Shown here one piece after another: positions 21,398-32,327 of a DNA stretch of 64,000 bases. Within the stretch, counting starts at the first letter, position 1, and each line of letters begins with the position of its first letter. The stretch is from Peltaster fructicola (taxonomy: Eukaryota; Ascomycota; Dothideomycetes): positions 1,054,001-1,118,000 of the forward strand of contig CP051141.1 of the NCBI GenBank assembly GCA_001592805.2, given 5' to 3'. The translations under genes and the position numbers were made by a program. The notes under the pieces are model-generated. The model saw only the letters and a list, made by a program, of their open reading frames with translations, ran no database searches and was not told the origin of the DNA.

Positions 21398-21868
21398 CTG
21401 TCCTTCACGGGACACCCTTTCTTCTTTGCGTCTGGTGCGATAACATGCGCTTTGAGCAACCAGACTCACTCGGATAGGGTAAAGAGACTTGTCTTCGTGC
21501 TTTAGAAATCTTTGGTGAGCAAGCGCTGTGAGCCATTGGTAATTCTGTGAAGATTACATTCATCGACATCATAACCACCATAGAAAAGAGTATCAATTGA
21601 TGCCATGCTCCTCTAGAGCGTGCTATACAACTCATTTGCTTCGGATGCTCTGCATTTCAATATCCCGACACAACACGAGTGCGCGAATCGACTACGTGCG
21701 CGGTCAGCTTCAGGCTTCTCGGAACGGAAGCTCTCACCTCCGCCATCAATCTTCGAGAAAGCTATATAACTTTGAAAGACACACCACTCGCCAACATACA
21801 GCGCAAGGACGAAGCCCATATCTCTCAGCGATAGCTTGGCTGAGGTAGAGACCGATCACATTTTCGTT
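21398..21868. other. Intergenic: thioesterase 3' flank and DUF1772 promoter
   Basis: 471 nt between two plus-strand genes. It contains a TATA-like element at 21763-21769 (listed separately). No ORF of interest. Confidence 0.5.
21763..21769 (+). promoter_or_regulatory. Candidate TATA box of the DUF1772 gene
   Basis: TATATAA about 100 nt upstream of the ATG at 21869, a plausible distance for a fungal TATA element. Confidence 0.4.
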
Positions 21869-22499
21869 ATGAGCACTTCTACAAGCATGACTGCCGTCAA
21901 GGCAGCACAAATCCTCAGTGTGCCTATGGCTGGCGTTCTCTGCGGTAAAGATGGACGACACTTCACACCAAACCACAGCTGATCATCACCAGGAATGATC
22001 ACCTGTATGAGCCTCGTTGGCATACCTGCCATAACTATGGCATCAGCAGAGACAGCTTCGAAGCAATGGAAGCGTGTCTACGACATTGGCTCGACAACGA
22101 TGCCACCACTGGTTCTCGGTGTTGCTGCTTGTTTTGGTTTCCTGGCCATCCAGGGTAAGTCGAGCCTCTAAAAGACCAACGATTGCAATGCCTGACGATC
22201 CTTCAGCCGAGAGATTACCAGGACTATTTCCCGATATGTCACTCGACCCAACAGCGCCACGAGCACTGTACGCCATGGCAGCAATTTCAATGCCAGCAAT
22301 CGTCCCGTACACCATTGCTATCATGAAACCGACCAACGACATCCTGATGGCTCGAGCGAACTCAAGTGCAAAGATCTCGGCCAAGGATGCTGAGCTCCCG
22401 TCTCTGCTCGCAAAATGGGCACGCATGAACTATGTACGTGCGGCTCTCGTTGGTTCGGGAGCTGTGCTTGCTGCAACAGCCACGATCCTCTCGCGATAG
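21869..22499 (+). CDS. DUF1772 membrane protein (anthrone-oxygenase-like family), three exons
   Basis: Model: 21869..21944, 21993..22154, 22207..22499, 176 aa. All three exons are needed to build the family pattern: an N-terminal helix (AAQILSVPMAGVLCG), PAITMASAETASKQWKRVYD, a second helix (MPPLVLGVAACFGFLAIQ), then LYAMAAISMPAIVPYTIAIM and the characteristic KPTNDILMARAN, and a last helix (ALVGSGAVLAATATIL). Four membrane segments fit the family. Some DUF1772 proteins act as anthrone oxygenases in polyketide clusters, but no polyketide synthase is nearby, so that role is not implied. Both introns (48 and 52 nt) have GT-AG ends and keep frame. A second member lies at 45.6-46.2 kb. Confidence 0.85.
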
Positions 22500-23135
22500 G
22501 ACTGCTACTGGCAGGCAGATACCATGTTCAGCGACCATGCATGGTGCGGCATGCGAGGCTTTGTACAACCAATCAAAACCAGACACAAGAGTACGAACTA
22601 CATCGCTTAATCCTCGCGCACATGGTTTGCTTTCAACACGGGTGACAGCCATTATCGCACGAGCACTATTCTCTGCTGATGGAGCTCACACCTGCCGCTT
22701 GAGTGTAAATGCATTACCTGTCTGATCTGTTACTGAGCCGGTCTGCTCGCCTTCACGTCATCATGGCATTTGACCACAGCCAGTCTAGAGGAAGACACCA
22801 TTGAAACACCATGCAGCCGAATATCCGTCGAGAATGGCTGAGCCGATGACGATCTTGTGCTGGTTCTAAGAACTCTATTGTGAGCCTTCGGGTCCAGAGT
22901 ACCCAAGCCTCTCTCAGCCTCGTCTTTGACCGGAGGGGTGCTTGCAAGACAACAAGCTTATCGGCGCTGCATCTGTCGAACGTGCTTCCTCGTAAGACAA
23001 GAAGATGTCATACGATCTCCTCTGACAGATCATTCTTTGCTGGCTAAACCTTTACACCTGACCCAAGTTGCACGATTACAGGAGGCGCATACTGCCTTGT
23101 CGTCTCTCCTGAGCTGAGAGTTGCCAGGTCTGATC
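22500..23135. other. Intergenic region upstream of the single-pass membrane protein
   Basis: 636 nt between plus-strand genes; no ORF with recognisable similarity, repeat or RNA gene seen. Confidence 0.45.
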
Positions 23136-24136
23136 ATGTCGACGTCCACTCAGGTGATCACTTCGACCATCGTCACAGTCAGCACCACTACATACACGCC
23201 CCTAGGCTCTAACTTCCAAGGATATTACTACGATGGACAGAAAAGTACAGAGCATGAAGTTTTCTAGCTGTTTTAGAGCTAATATGCGCCAGGAGCCACA
23301 GTGCAATGCGATGCGACGCAGACCTTCTCGACCAGTGGGTCATTCGCGTGGTGCTGCGACACTGGGCCAGGGACAGGTTGTGGGTTCTCAGCAACAGGCT
23401 GTGTGAGTGGTAACTTAATTGTCGGCACTACCACTGGGACATGGTCAGTGGCCATAAAGCCTATACGTTGTGCAGACTTGTGCTGACAACAGCTTCAGTG
23501 GCTCGGGCAGTACATGTCAGTCTGTCTTCGTCTATGCAACGAACCCGACAGTTGGACCCATACAAACAAACGTCGTTTGTGCCAATACTTTCCACGCGAA
23601 CACCATCTTCAGGACGTGGCTTGAGTCGGCCACTAGTCAGTCCTCAATCGTGTTGATTTGGCTCTTACTGACTTGCTGCAGCGACTAAAACTTCGACCAT
23701 CTACTCGCTCTACCCAATCACCGCCGCCAGTCAGACATCAAGCGCCGTTCCAAGCACAAGCAGCAGCAGCAGTGGTGGTGGCAGCGGCCTTTCATCCAGC
23801 AGCGTGATAGCAGTAGCTGTCGTAATCCCTGTGGTCGTACTCGCCATCATCGCCACCCTCCTCTTCTTCTGGTGGCGGAGGAAAAGCCGAACTCGTAACA
23901 ATCCGGCTGTCAGTGGTCCTGCTTATGATGCAGTGGGCGACCAACGAGCATACTATGCCCATAATCCAGATGCCGTAACCGGCCAGACATATGAGATGGG
24001 ACAAGAGAATCAGCCTGTCGAGCTACCAAATAAGAACCATCCATCGAATGCAGCCAAGGTCCAAGAGATGTATGCCGACAATCCCAACATGGGACCGCAT
24101 GAGCTCACGGGCTCCTCTCCTCATGGTCGAAGGTGA
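23136..24136 (+). CDS. Single-pass membrane protein with Cys-rich ectodomain, four exons
   Basis: Model: 23136..23244, 23293..23443, 23493..23635, 23682..24136, 285 aa; no named family. All introns are 45-49 nt, GT-AG, and each splice keeps frame (CAGAAAA|GA, ACATG|C, ACTA|CG). Residues about 37-135 are Cys-rich (VQCDATQTFS, FAWCCDTGPGTGCGF, GTCFSGSGSTCQSVFVY, NVVCANTFHAN), suggesting disulphides outside the cell. A Ser/Gly stalk (SSAVPSTSSSSSGGGSG) leads to a membrane helix (VIAVAVVIPVVVLAIIATLL) followed by FFWWRRKSRTR as stop-transfer. The cytoplasmic tail of about 75 residues is polar. The layout resembles fungal Mid2/WSC-like sensors, but no WSC domain is present and no classical signal peptide is clear, so a type III topology is possible. 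Confidence 0.75.
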
Positions 24137-25026
24137 AGCTAGAGCAGAGGTGGTCTCAATCGTTCGAATAAATGTAATCGGAGAGAACCAGGATACTCAG
24201 CACGAGTGTTCAGTCCTGATTCCCGACATGAGTGTGCATGAGTCAGGAAGACTTGTTGGGAGCTATTCGTGGGCCAGATCTGGACGAAATGGGAAATAGG
24301 AGACGACAGCAGAATCGTGTTCCACCACCAGTGACAGGATTCAACTTGATGATTGCGTCAGAACGCCACAAGGTGCTCGATTCATGCTTGTGTCAGAGCC
24401 ATGAGCCTAGCGGCGATATAACGAATGCCACGCTATGGGCGTCGAACGAGCACTACAAGCCGAATCCATGCGTAACGGCATCGAGACCTGTGATCGAAGT
24501 CTCTTTTTGCCAGAGCGACTGTCGAAGGCCAGACAGTGCCGCCGAACTCATCGATGCCTGGAACCTGGAACTCGACAGCCGGCGTAGATAGAGCGTGGCC
24601 TGAACACCGAGCAGACTGACATGACTTTGTCACATATAACAGCTTAGTGCTCCACAATCGCCGGTGCGAACGACGAACTGCTGCGGTAAGAGTGTCTATA
24701 CCAACGAATACGAACAGGTTAGCGAGACAATTGTTTGGACAAACCTGATCTTTCGCAAAGCTACGCCTTAGCAACGAGATGTATATTATAGTGCAGTACT
24801 GCAAACTTGGTGTGATCGAGATATAGATCATGCTGTGAGGTAGTTGTAGAAGGAGTCTACATGTGAGCTGATTATTGTAGATGCCTGAGGTGTGAAGCTA
24901 GACCCGCAATTCTTAATGCTTGGCGCACGGCGCGCAGTCGCACTGAATTGAGCGGCTGACTTCATGAAAAGCTGCGAACACTAGAACATCACCACTACAT
25001 CAAGGACCACTCGACAAACCGTCAAA
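24137..25026. other. Intergenic: upstream region of ribosomal protein eL42 gene
   Basis: 890 nt without a supported gene. Short ORFs at 24232-24591 (+) and 24433-24831 (-) overlap in antisense and have no recognisable similarity. The last 100-200 nt are the eL42 promoter. Confidence 0.45.
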
Positions 25027-25675
25027 ATGGTAAGTCACCATCAGTACATGCCTCCGAATACACGGCCGTTCTATCCTCTCGACGAGCGCATATCCATTAC
25101 CCACCAGGATAGTCGGAAAAGAGGTGGCACAGATTGAAGAGACGAGAGAGGATCAGCCTGCTCGGAAACAAGAGAAGACGTCTGCTGGCTTTGAGAATAC
25201 TGTGATGCTGTGCGACGCGCGGTCGCGAGGGAAAACGATGGCCACGTGTAGCTGGACCGACATAAACATCAATATGCTGTAGACAATGGCTAATCAGTCC
25301 TTTAACAGGTCAACGTTCCAAAGACACGCAAGACCTACTGCAAGGGCAAGGATTGCAAGAAGCACACCATGCACAAGGTCACACAGTACAAGGCAGGAAA
25401 GGTATGATAGGAAGGACCCTCCAGGAGAAGGAGCCTTGTTAACATGTATCAGGCCTCGTTGTTCGCACAGGGAAAGCGACGATACGACCGCAAGCAGTCC
25501 GGATACGGAGGTCAGACGAAACCTGTGTTCCACAAGAAAGCAAAGACAACCAAGAAGGTCGTGCTCCGATTAGAATGCACACAATGCAAGACCAAGGCAC
25601 AGCTTGCTCTCAAGCGATGCAAGCACTTCGAGCTGGTGGTGACAAGAAGACCAAGGAGCTGCTCTTGTCTTCTAA
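25027..25675 (+). CDS. RPL44: 60S ribosomal protein eL42 (L44/L36a); C-terminal frame broken
   Basis: Large-subunit ribosomal protein near the E site. Exons: 25027..25029 (ATG only), 25309..25401, 25453 onward; introns of 279 and 51 nt. An ATG-only first exon with a long first intron is common in fungal ribosomal protein genes. The sequence follows the family closely ([18 protein letters not shown], four-Cys zinc site with CKGKDC and CTQCKTK). Pro at position 56 is the usual cycloheximide-sensitive residue. After KHFEL the expected tail GGDKKTKGAALVF is present but split over three frames: one base appears missing near 25634 and another near 25655. With both counted, the protein would be exactly the canonical 106 aa ending at TAA 25673-25675. 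As written, translation runs on to about 25728. Confidence 0.88.
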
Positions 25676-27475
25676 GCGTATTGATCAACATCATGGCGTA
25701 TGGAACGGATGGGATATGCTCTGCTTGACGACACCAAGCTACAGCTCTATGCATGTCATATCGTCTTACAATTCAGAAACACATTCCAACACCTTCATTG
25801 CGCATCACGAGATCTTTGCAAGTTGGTTCCTTCTTGCTGTAGCAAAGCCGAAGAAAAGTACCGGACAATAGCAGTGTCCACGCCAAGTGATACCTTACGT
25901 ATGCTACGTAATGCTAATCTGCCTGTAGCGACCTGACTCTTCTCGACGTTCGGCCCATACCCGGGACTGCTGAGATTTGGGCCTCCAACAGCGAGTATTG
26001 TTGCAACATCACCTTCTCATACACAATTGTCGAGAAATGGCGGCTTTGAATCGTTCCCTTTCCACCAACGGCAGCATGCACAATATCTGACGGTCCCACC
26101 TGGGCATTGCCATCCGGACTTGTTTGTCGTCTCAACATAGCCTGTGCAGATCATTGGCTCCAAACACTTCTTTGTTCCTCATCGCTTCCTTCCGACTAAG
26201 GCACACAGCAACGCCAGCATTCATCACAAATGGAAAAACGCTTGTAGGGAAGCCCAAATCGACGTTGGTAATGCTGTCAGACAGTATAGAGCAAGAGCTG
26301 CTTGCTGCTGTCAGCAATGGCTACTAGCACCGGAGAGCCATCGTCGACAAGGCCACATATGACATGGTCTGTACGCAACATTTCACTTCATCACTCAATC
26401 ATTTCGACCACGTTCCTCATCCTTTTCATCTGTCAAATGCTCTGATGCTCCCAGCTGTACCCTTGTCCCTCTGCGAAATAGAGCGTCATCGACGATGATG
26501 TCTGCAGCCTTCAGGCTAATGGACTGTGGCAACACTTCATGCAACAGCACGCCATACGCTAAAGGACTACAACATCACTTCATGCATCAAAGCCTATAAC
26601 CCTCAGATCACTGGATGCTGAGCACACCATGAGCAGGTTGATTGCATCATTCAACACTTCGACCAGCATGCATCGCATACAGGTATTGGACTGTCAATCA
26701 TGTCGTACGATATGATGCCATGCTTATGGTTCACCTTAGCTCTGGAGAGTTCTGTTCTCGCAGACAAGCATGACAGAGTACTCTCCCGATCGCTTCAGTG
26801 ATCGCACGGTCATGAGCAGCGTGCCATTATGCTATGCTCCAACGTCCTCTTAACCAAAACTGTCAGAACTTCTCATCAACGCTCTGCTCGAGCTTCTTCG
26901 CATCGGAGGCTTGTCTGACCGGCTGCAGACTTTTGTTGCCAGCTAATGTGTTTGTACCAACAAATTAGCATCTAACCATCAGTTGGAGGTCTCGAGCCTG
27001 CCAATGAGCTGATACTACCCTAGTACTGACTTTCAGTGTGACATGCGTGGCGCGCGTTTGAGGCCTGTGTGGTAGCAGTCTGTGTGGTCTGACTTCACTG
27101 ATGTAGCTCATTGGCGTCACATCTGAAGCCTGCATGAGCTTCATCCTCTTGCATGGCCAGGTCGACGGCCGCGGAGGATGCTCTCGCTCATAGCACGATT
27201 GATTTGACCGGGCAAGCACTTCACCTGCTAAACAGTCCTTCTGCTACCGTCGCACTTCCCCAACCAGCAGCTGCGTCCAGACTCGATCGTGCGATCCGAT
27301 CGAGACGACATTATCAGAACTCATGGCGTGCTATGGACGACCATGGCGACGTCGCTTACGACAGTATCGACGTCAGGTATAAAGACCCAATGCCGGACCT
27401 GTAGAAGACATCAGCACACACCGACAGCCTTCGAAAAGAACAAGAGCAAACTCTCGGTCCTCACATCGACTCATC
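25676..27475. other. 1.8 kb gene-poor region
   Basis: No ORF longer than about 100 codons and nothing I recognise. Short related phrases around 'cacttcatgca' recur near 26537, 26577 and 26655, too short to call a repeat family. The last part (27153-27475) is open for 84 codons in one frame but is more likely promoter of the secreted-protein gene. No tRNA-like A/B box pair seen. Confidence 0.45.
27378..27383 (+). promoter_or_regulatory. Candidate TATA box of the secreted-protein gene
   Basis: TATAAA 93 nt upstream of the ATG at 27476, in the usual position for a strongly regulated fungal gene. Confidence 0.45.
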
Positions 27476-28192
27476 ATGCAAACCTTTATCAACCTCCTCA
27501 CCTTGGCCATTGGTGCCTCAGCTCTCGCTGTCCCAGAGACTGTCGAAAAGCGAGCTGGTGTCCAGTACGAGGATAACGTGAGCCTGATCTGGATGTCTAG
27601 AACCCTCCGCTCATATTCAGTAGTTCGATGACCTCGCAACCACCATCGCTGCTCCTCAGCTCTTTCCGGTTGGCGCTTACAATGGTCTGTCCTACGGCGG
27701 TGCTGTTGTTCTCGTAAGTCTGCGCTCAGCCCATCGAGCTTCCGCTGACGGGTGAAGCGTCCAATTCCTGGTGTTGCAAGTGTCCTTCCACACTCGCCAT
27801 CTCAGCAAGCCGGTGCAGCAGGTCCTCTCGACCTCCTCTACCTTGGCCAACTCACTCTCAACACGTACGCCACCTTGACTCCAGCAAGCGGCACCAAGAC
27901 CTTCGACCTTCAGTCTTTCTGGTGGGGATTTGGTACCGACACTGCTACCACCGCTGGTCTTGCTCAGGGCGGTACCCTCTACGTTGTGGGCTACGATGTC
28001 AACAACAACCAGACATCTACCAGCTACGCTTTCGCTCCAAAGAGTGCCATCAACGAGCCTCTCATCTTTGCGCAGCTCCCAGCTGGCTTCACTAACCTGA
28101 AGAACGCTACTTTCGCCGTTGCGACCAGCGAGCCACTCACTGAGCGCACCTACATCGCTCTCGACAACGTCCGCCACATCAACTACTCTTAG
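27476..28192 (+). CDS. Small secreted protein, beta-rich, three exons
   Basis: Model: 27476..27577, 27624..27713, 27758..28192, 208 aa. The N-terminus MQTFINLLTLAIGASALA is a clear signal peptide with likely cleavage after residue 18, followed by a dibasic KR at 25-26 that could be a Kex2-type pro-site. The mature part has FDDLATTIAAPQLFPVGAYN, YNGLSYGGAVVL, FDLQSFWWGFG and, near the end, TYIALDNVRHINYS, an arrangement I know from fungal secreted proteins of unknown function with a carbohydrate-binding-like beta sandwich. No Cys is visible in the mature protein, unlike many effectors. Both introns are 44-46 nt and keep frame. Extracellular location is well supported; the function is not known. 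Confidence 0.8.
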
Positions 28193-31100
28193 ACGAAGAC
28201 TGATGTTGCACTGGGACATGCCAGGTAGAAGAAGGGATTGACTAGAGGAATGAAGTGTCGTCAAGTCGTGTTAGTCACTCCCTATAACGAAATATGCACC
28301 ATACATTACACTACTCGCGTTTCAGAGCTACGGCAGCCAAGATGCTATCGAGAGTACCTACCAAATTTCATGTTGCATAAGATCTGTTGCCCTGCTGCGA
28401 TGTGCATGCACGCATGTCTTGCTGGGTGCAGGAAGCCGGCGGCGGATGCTAAGATGGCAATGCAAGAAGCCAGCTGCCGACATGCTTCTCAATGCAGGCT
28501 TGGTTTCCACGCGCGACGCTTCTCTTCTGCAGTGCTATGACAGACTTCGAGGAAGCAGGTCCGACTTCACCTTCGGAACATGATGTCGTATCCAGGATCG
28601 ACGTTAGGTAGCACAGTCATGCTCTTTGCGCGGTCCAGGATTTTGACTTTATGAGATTCAGACTTTTTGATGTCCAATACTTTGGCACATGATAGCAGGA
28701 ATCGGCCACTGGCTTGGGTAAAGAAACTACTGAGATTGTCCAAGAGTTTTGTCCTGAGGTGGAATGCCACCGAATCGGTCCAAGCCAATGGTCTCTCGAA
28801 GGAATAGCGGTGAGCAGATGGGATATGCTCCCCGCCGTCCAGATCACAATCAGATGTCACAAACTGTTGCTCTGATGTGTAGAATCCTTTCGCACGGCCT
28901 ATTCCTCGCTCCAACAAACCTATGAATCACCGTGGCTGAGCATCATCGTTTCACTATTTGCGCAATGAAGACAGTAAGAAATTGGTGCAGGCTAGTTGGC
29001 GGTCGAGGAATGCTGTGTGACGGTCATGCGATGAAAATCCCGTGTAGTGGCGCAATGATTAGGTTGCCCGTAGCATCCACTCTTGTCGACGTGTTCGGTT
29101 GCGATTCGAGATGGCGTTTGCGTGGTCTCCTCTCTGATGACTTTGTGTTTTCGTGCGGCGGCGAAGCCGGATGGTTTTCATTGATTGCTGAGCAGAGCTA
29201 GACACCCAGCTTGGTTTCATATGCTTCGCTGGCAATGCCAACAGCGGCCTGCTGGTGGGTGAGCGATCACTCTCTTGTGGTAAGAAGCATGCTAAGCGCC
29301 GATCGACAAAAGCTCGACAAGGATCATTGGAGAGGGAGCATCGCGCAATCATTGTAGCGTACGGAAAAGATTATCCCTTGGGTCCCAAAGTATGGTCTTT
29401 CGTCTGCCTCGTTTCCCACCTAGCGCGTTTTAGACAGATCTTGAACAATAGACTGGTCACAGCTTGACTTTCCTCGAGACGAGAGGCTGGCTCCACAGCA
29501 TGTCGGATCACGCGCATTGGTGTGCAGCGGGTTGTAAGAGCCGTTGGTAGCGATGCAGACGACCCAGCGGTCGGGAGCTAGAACACTGCAGCTGTTGAAA
29601 AACATATCAAAGATCTGCGGGATATGGTATTCAGCGTTGCGTGGAAACCTCTGCATGCGCGAGTGTATCAAAATGCTGACAGCCCATGGCCCGGTCCTCT
29701 CCTAGATTCCACCCTACGGCGCAATGTCCTGAAAAAGCTGGGTGAAGGATTGACACAGTTTTGCGCTGTCCTGACCTGTCCGCTCATCCGTCAGCCTCAA
29801 GCGAGGAGCAGGACGGGCCCTTGTCGGCGGTGTGACAAAGGTACAAGCAGAAGCTGGTTACCGCAAGCGTTAGAGGTATATCGAGATGAGGGCAGGAAGA
29901 CGTGATACGGGATTTTGGGCTCGATCGTCCTGCGTTGTCATGAGCATTAGTGGCCGGTGTTCAGGCTGCAGATGACGAGCACCGGAAGTGCATGGCGCAC
30001 AGGAGATTCGATGTGAAGTCGTACAGAACCTCGATCACGGCAGAGCGTGATCAAGGAGAGCATGCAAGTGTAGCCTTCCCTGATCAAACAATTGGACAGG
30101 GTATGCTGGACAACCTGACGCCCAGCAGGAATGGGCGTGGCGCTATTATGTCCGTCATCGACTCCGGGCCGCCGTGCGTTGCATGTTCCCACGGAAAGCT
30201 CTGTGCCACTTTCGCTCTTGGGCGTTGTAGAGGCCTTTTCCTGCCCTATGCGCAGCATTCTGTGACAGGCCGATGTGATGGAGAACATGGCCTTGATAGG
30301 CTGCACTCGAGATTCCGCAGCATGGCAAGGCTGCGCGGAGCAGATGTCAGCTCGAAGTGGCTTGCACGTGCGAGAGAGGACAACGGAGCAGTGGGCATGG
30401 GTAGCTAGGTGAACCCGAGAGGATCGTAGAGTGGTGTGTGGATAAGCGCGTGGTGAGAAGACAGTTTGTTTTGGTTAGTTGTGGAAGGGTAGTTGAATCG
30501 TGACGACAGTGAGGGCGTCGACTTTGGCAGACTCACGATGATTGGCGGGTCCCACGATCACGCTTCTGGATACTTCGCTACTCCCAAGCTGAGTGGACCA
30601 GCCTTTCTTCACCTCGTTGATTATCCCATGTCAGTGGCTTGATGGCGAGGCACGGCGGGCTATTTGCTTATCGTGCTCTTTGCTGATCCGGACTGCGAAT
30701 GGATGGGATGAGAAGGCATGTGTTGCTGGCGGGCAGGACAAAGCGTGAAGGGAGGCAGCGAGGGTGATTGACTGGCTTTTCTGTGCTGGGTGATCGGGAG
30801 TCGTGTGTCAGTAGCGACAGAGGTACATCTGTGGCCCAGGCTGTAGCATCGAAGGATTCTTCTGTCCGTCATTCGTCTCCTTCTCTTGCATCGACAGCAA
30901 ATCCCTTGCTGCTGCTCGACGATCCTCGCCTGCATATTCTCATACATGCCCATACCTGGTTCCTGTACTGCCATACGCACGCTTCTCAGGTGATTCGAAA
31001 AGCAAAGCAGAGACAAACACGATCCGTCTCTCTCTCTCTCGCTGTAGGCTTACCGAGACACTGCATGCTGCGAGCTAAGGCTGCAGAGCTGCATTCCTGA

Positions 31101-31832
31101 GGAGAGCAAAGCCAGCCACCCAGAGCCCACACAAACCTCGATTTTCTCCACTCCTCCCTGCACGCCAACGGAATCCTTGCAACTCGGTAACTTCTTCTCA
31201 CTACTACTACTGTCTCAATCAGCAACAGGGCCAGAGCGCACAGCCAAAAGCCAGAGTAGCAAGCCCAGCGGACAAATCGACCAAGAGACCGCGGGTGCCG
31301 CCATTGCTTTTAGCAGTCGACTCCCACCAGCTACATCGACCTAGCCCTGCATCTTCATACAGCAGCCCAGCCCTTCCCTTCCTTCGACCACGCACGCAAG
31401 ATATCGCGCCGTCCCGGCATATGCTGCTGCTGCATCACACTAGCATCTGGTCCATGAGCACATCTTCTCTACTGGCACATCCTTTTTGCTCGCTGAACGA
31501 CGCTCGACGAGACAAGAGCGATAGCGTGTGCCTGGCGTCCTTACAAACGGCCCCGCGGCTATCTGGCACCACCATCCCAACTTCTGCTACCAACGCACGC
31601 ACACACCAAGAGACAGCCTGTGAGCTGGCTACACACTACTGTGCTGTACCCTCACTGTGCCGCCGCCGCACGAACGCAATCGGATCTACTCCCAATCGAC
31701 CACACGTACGCACACCTGCCTACCTTCTTTCCTCTTTGCTGCGAACTTATCGGCTCCGTCGCCTGTCGCGCTCGATTTGGGCATTGCATTGAGCCTGTTG
31801 TGTGGCCCTTTTGCTTCACAAGCAGGACAAAG
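28193..31832. other. Gene-poor region upstream of stuA
   Basis: About 3.6 kb with no supported gene. A minus-strand ORF at 28567-28917 (116 codons) has fairly protein-like composition but no recognisable domain or start context. The last 1.2 kb turns pyrimidine-rich, with CT runs near 31027-31043 and a GA run near 31837-31852, typical of long fungal leader and promoter DNA. Developmental regulators such as stuA often have long upstream control regions, so this is probably its promoter. Confidence 0.5.
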
Positions 31833-32272
31833 GTGAGTGAGAGAGAGAGATCCAGCACACAAACCGCGCATCCCACGCATCAACCAATCGTCCTTCTCCT
31901 CTTCCTCCCAAGCCCCAGCGCATTTGTTGCGAAAGTCAGATGCGGAAAATCAGTGATGAACAGCTCACAGCTGCTGCTTGGTCTGCGCACGCGCTAGCTC
32001 GCCAACCTCCTCACCTTTCCCTGTGCGCTTGCATCTTTATCCTCTTCCCGCCTCCCTCTCCACCACTCTTGACCTGCCTTGCTTTTGCAGCAGCGTTGGT
32101 GTTCCCTCGCTCATGCATTGATAGCCGTCTGCAGCAGACGACTAGGTGCGTCAACTATCCTGCACATCGCTCCCCCATCCTGGCTTCGTGCATCGTCAGC
32201 ACTATCAATCGACACTACCACAACACACATCGTCTTCTATGATGAGCACCTATACTAACGACCGCTTCACAG
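31833..32272 (+). other. Candidate 5'-UTR intron of stuA
   Basis: A strong donor (AAAG|GTGAGT at 31833) and a strong acceptor with branch point (CTAAC at 32254, then CAG ending at 32272) bound 440 nt with several ATGs and CT-rich DNA. Splicing would remove those ATGs from the leader. The stuA gene of Aspergillus nidulans is known for a complex spliced leader. Inferred only from sites. Confidence 0.4.
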
Positions 32273-32291
32273 GCTCGTATCTTGGTCGCTT

Positions 32292-32327
32292 ATGCTAACG
32301 AGCGCCACGACCTTTTACGACCCGTAA
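32292..32327 (+). promoter_or_regulatory. uORF in the stuA leader (12 codons)
   Basis: ATG CTA ACG ... CCG TAA encodes MLTSATTFYDP. It is the first ATG after the proposed leader acceptor and the last ATG before the StuA start 741 nt later. The stuA mRNA of Aspergillus nidulans is known to carry an upstream mini-ORF that affects translation, so a regulatory role is plausible. Confidence 0.5.

Noticed and set aside
21869-22499. Part of a polyketide cluster (anthrone oxygenase)
   Set aside because: No polyketide synthase, thioesterase-type partner or regulator nearby; the adjacent hotdog thioesterase is of the ACOT13 type.
25630-25728. A genuine novel C-terminus of eL42
   Set aside because: The canonical tail is present in the DNA in other frames with its stop codon, so new coding is less likely than missing bases.
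24137-27475. Degenerate transposon or tRNA cluster in the gene-poor stretch
   Set aside because: No terminal repeats, no transposase-like frame and no A/B box pair found by eye.
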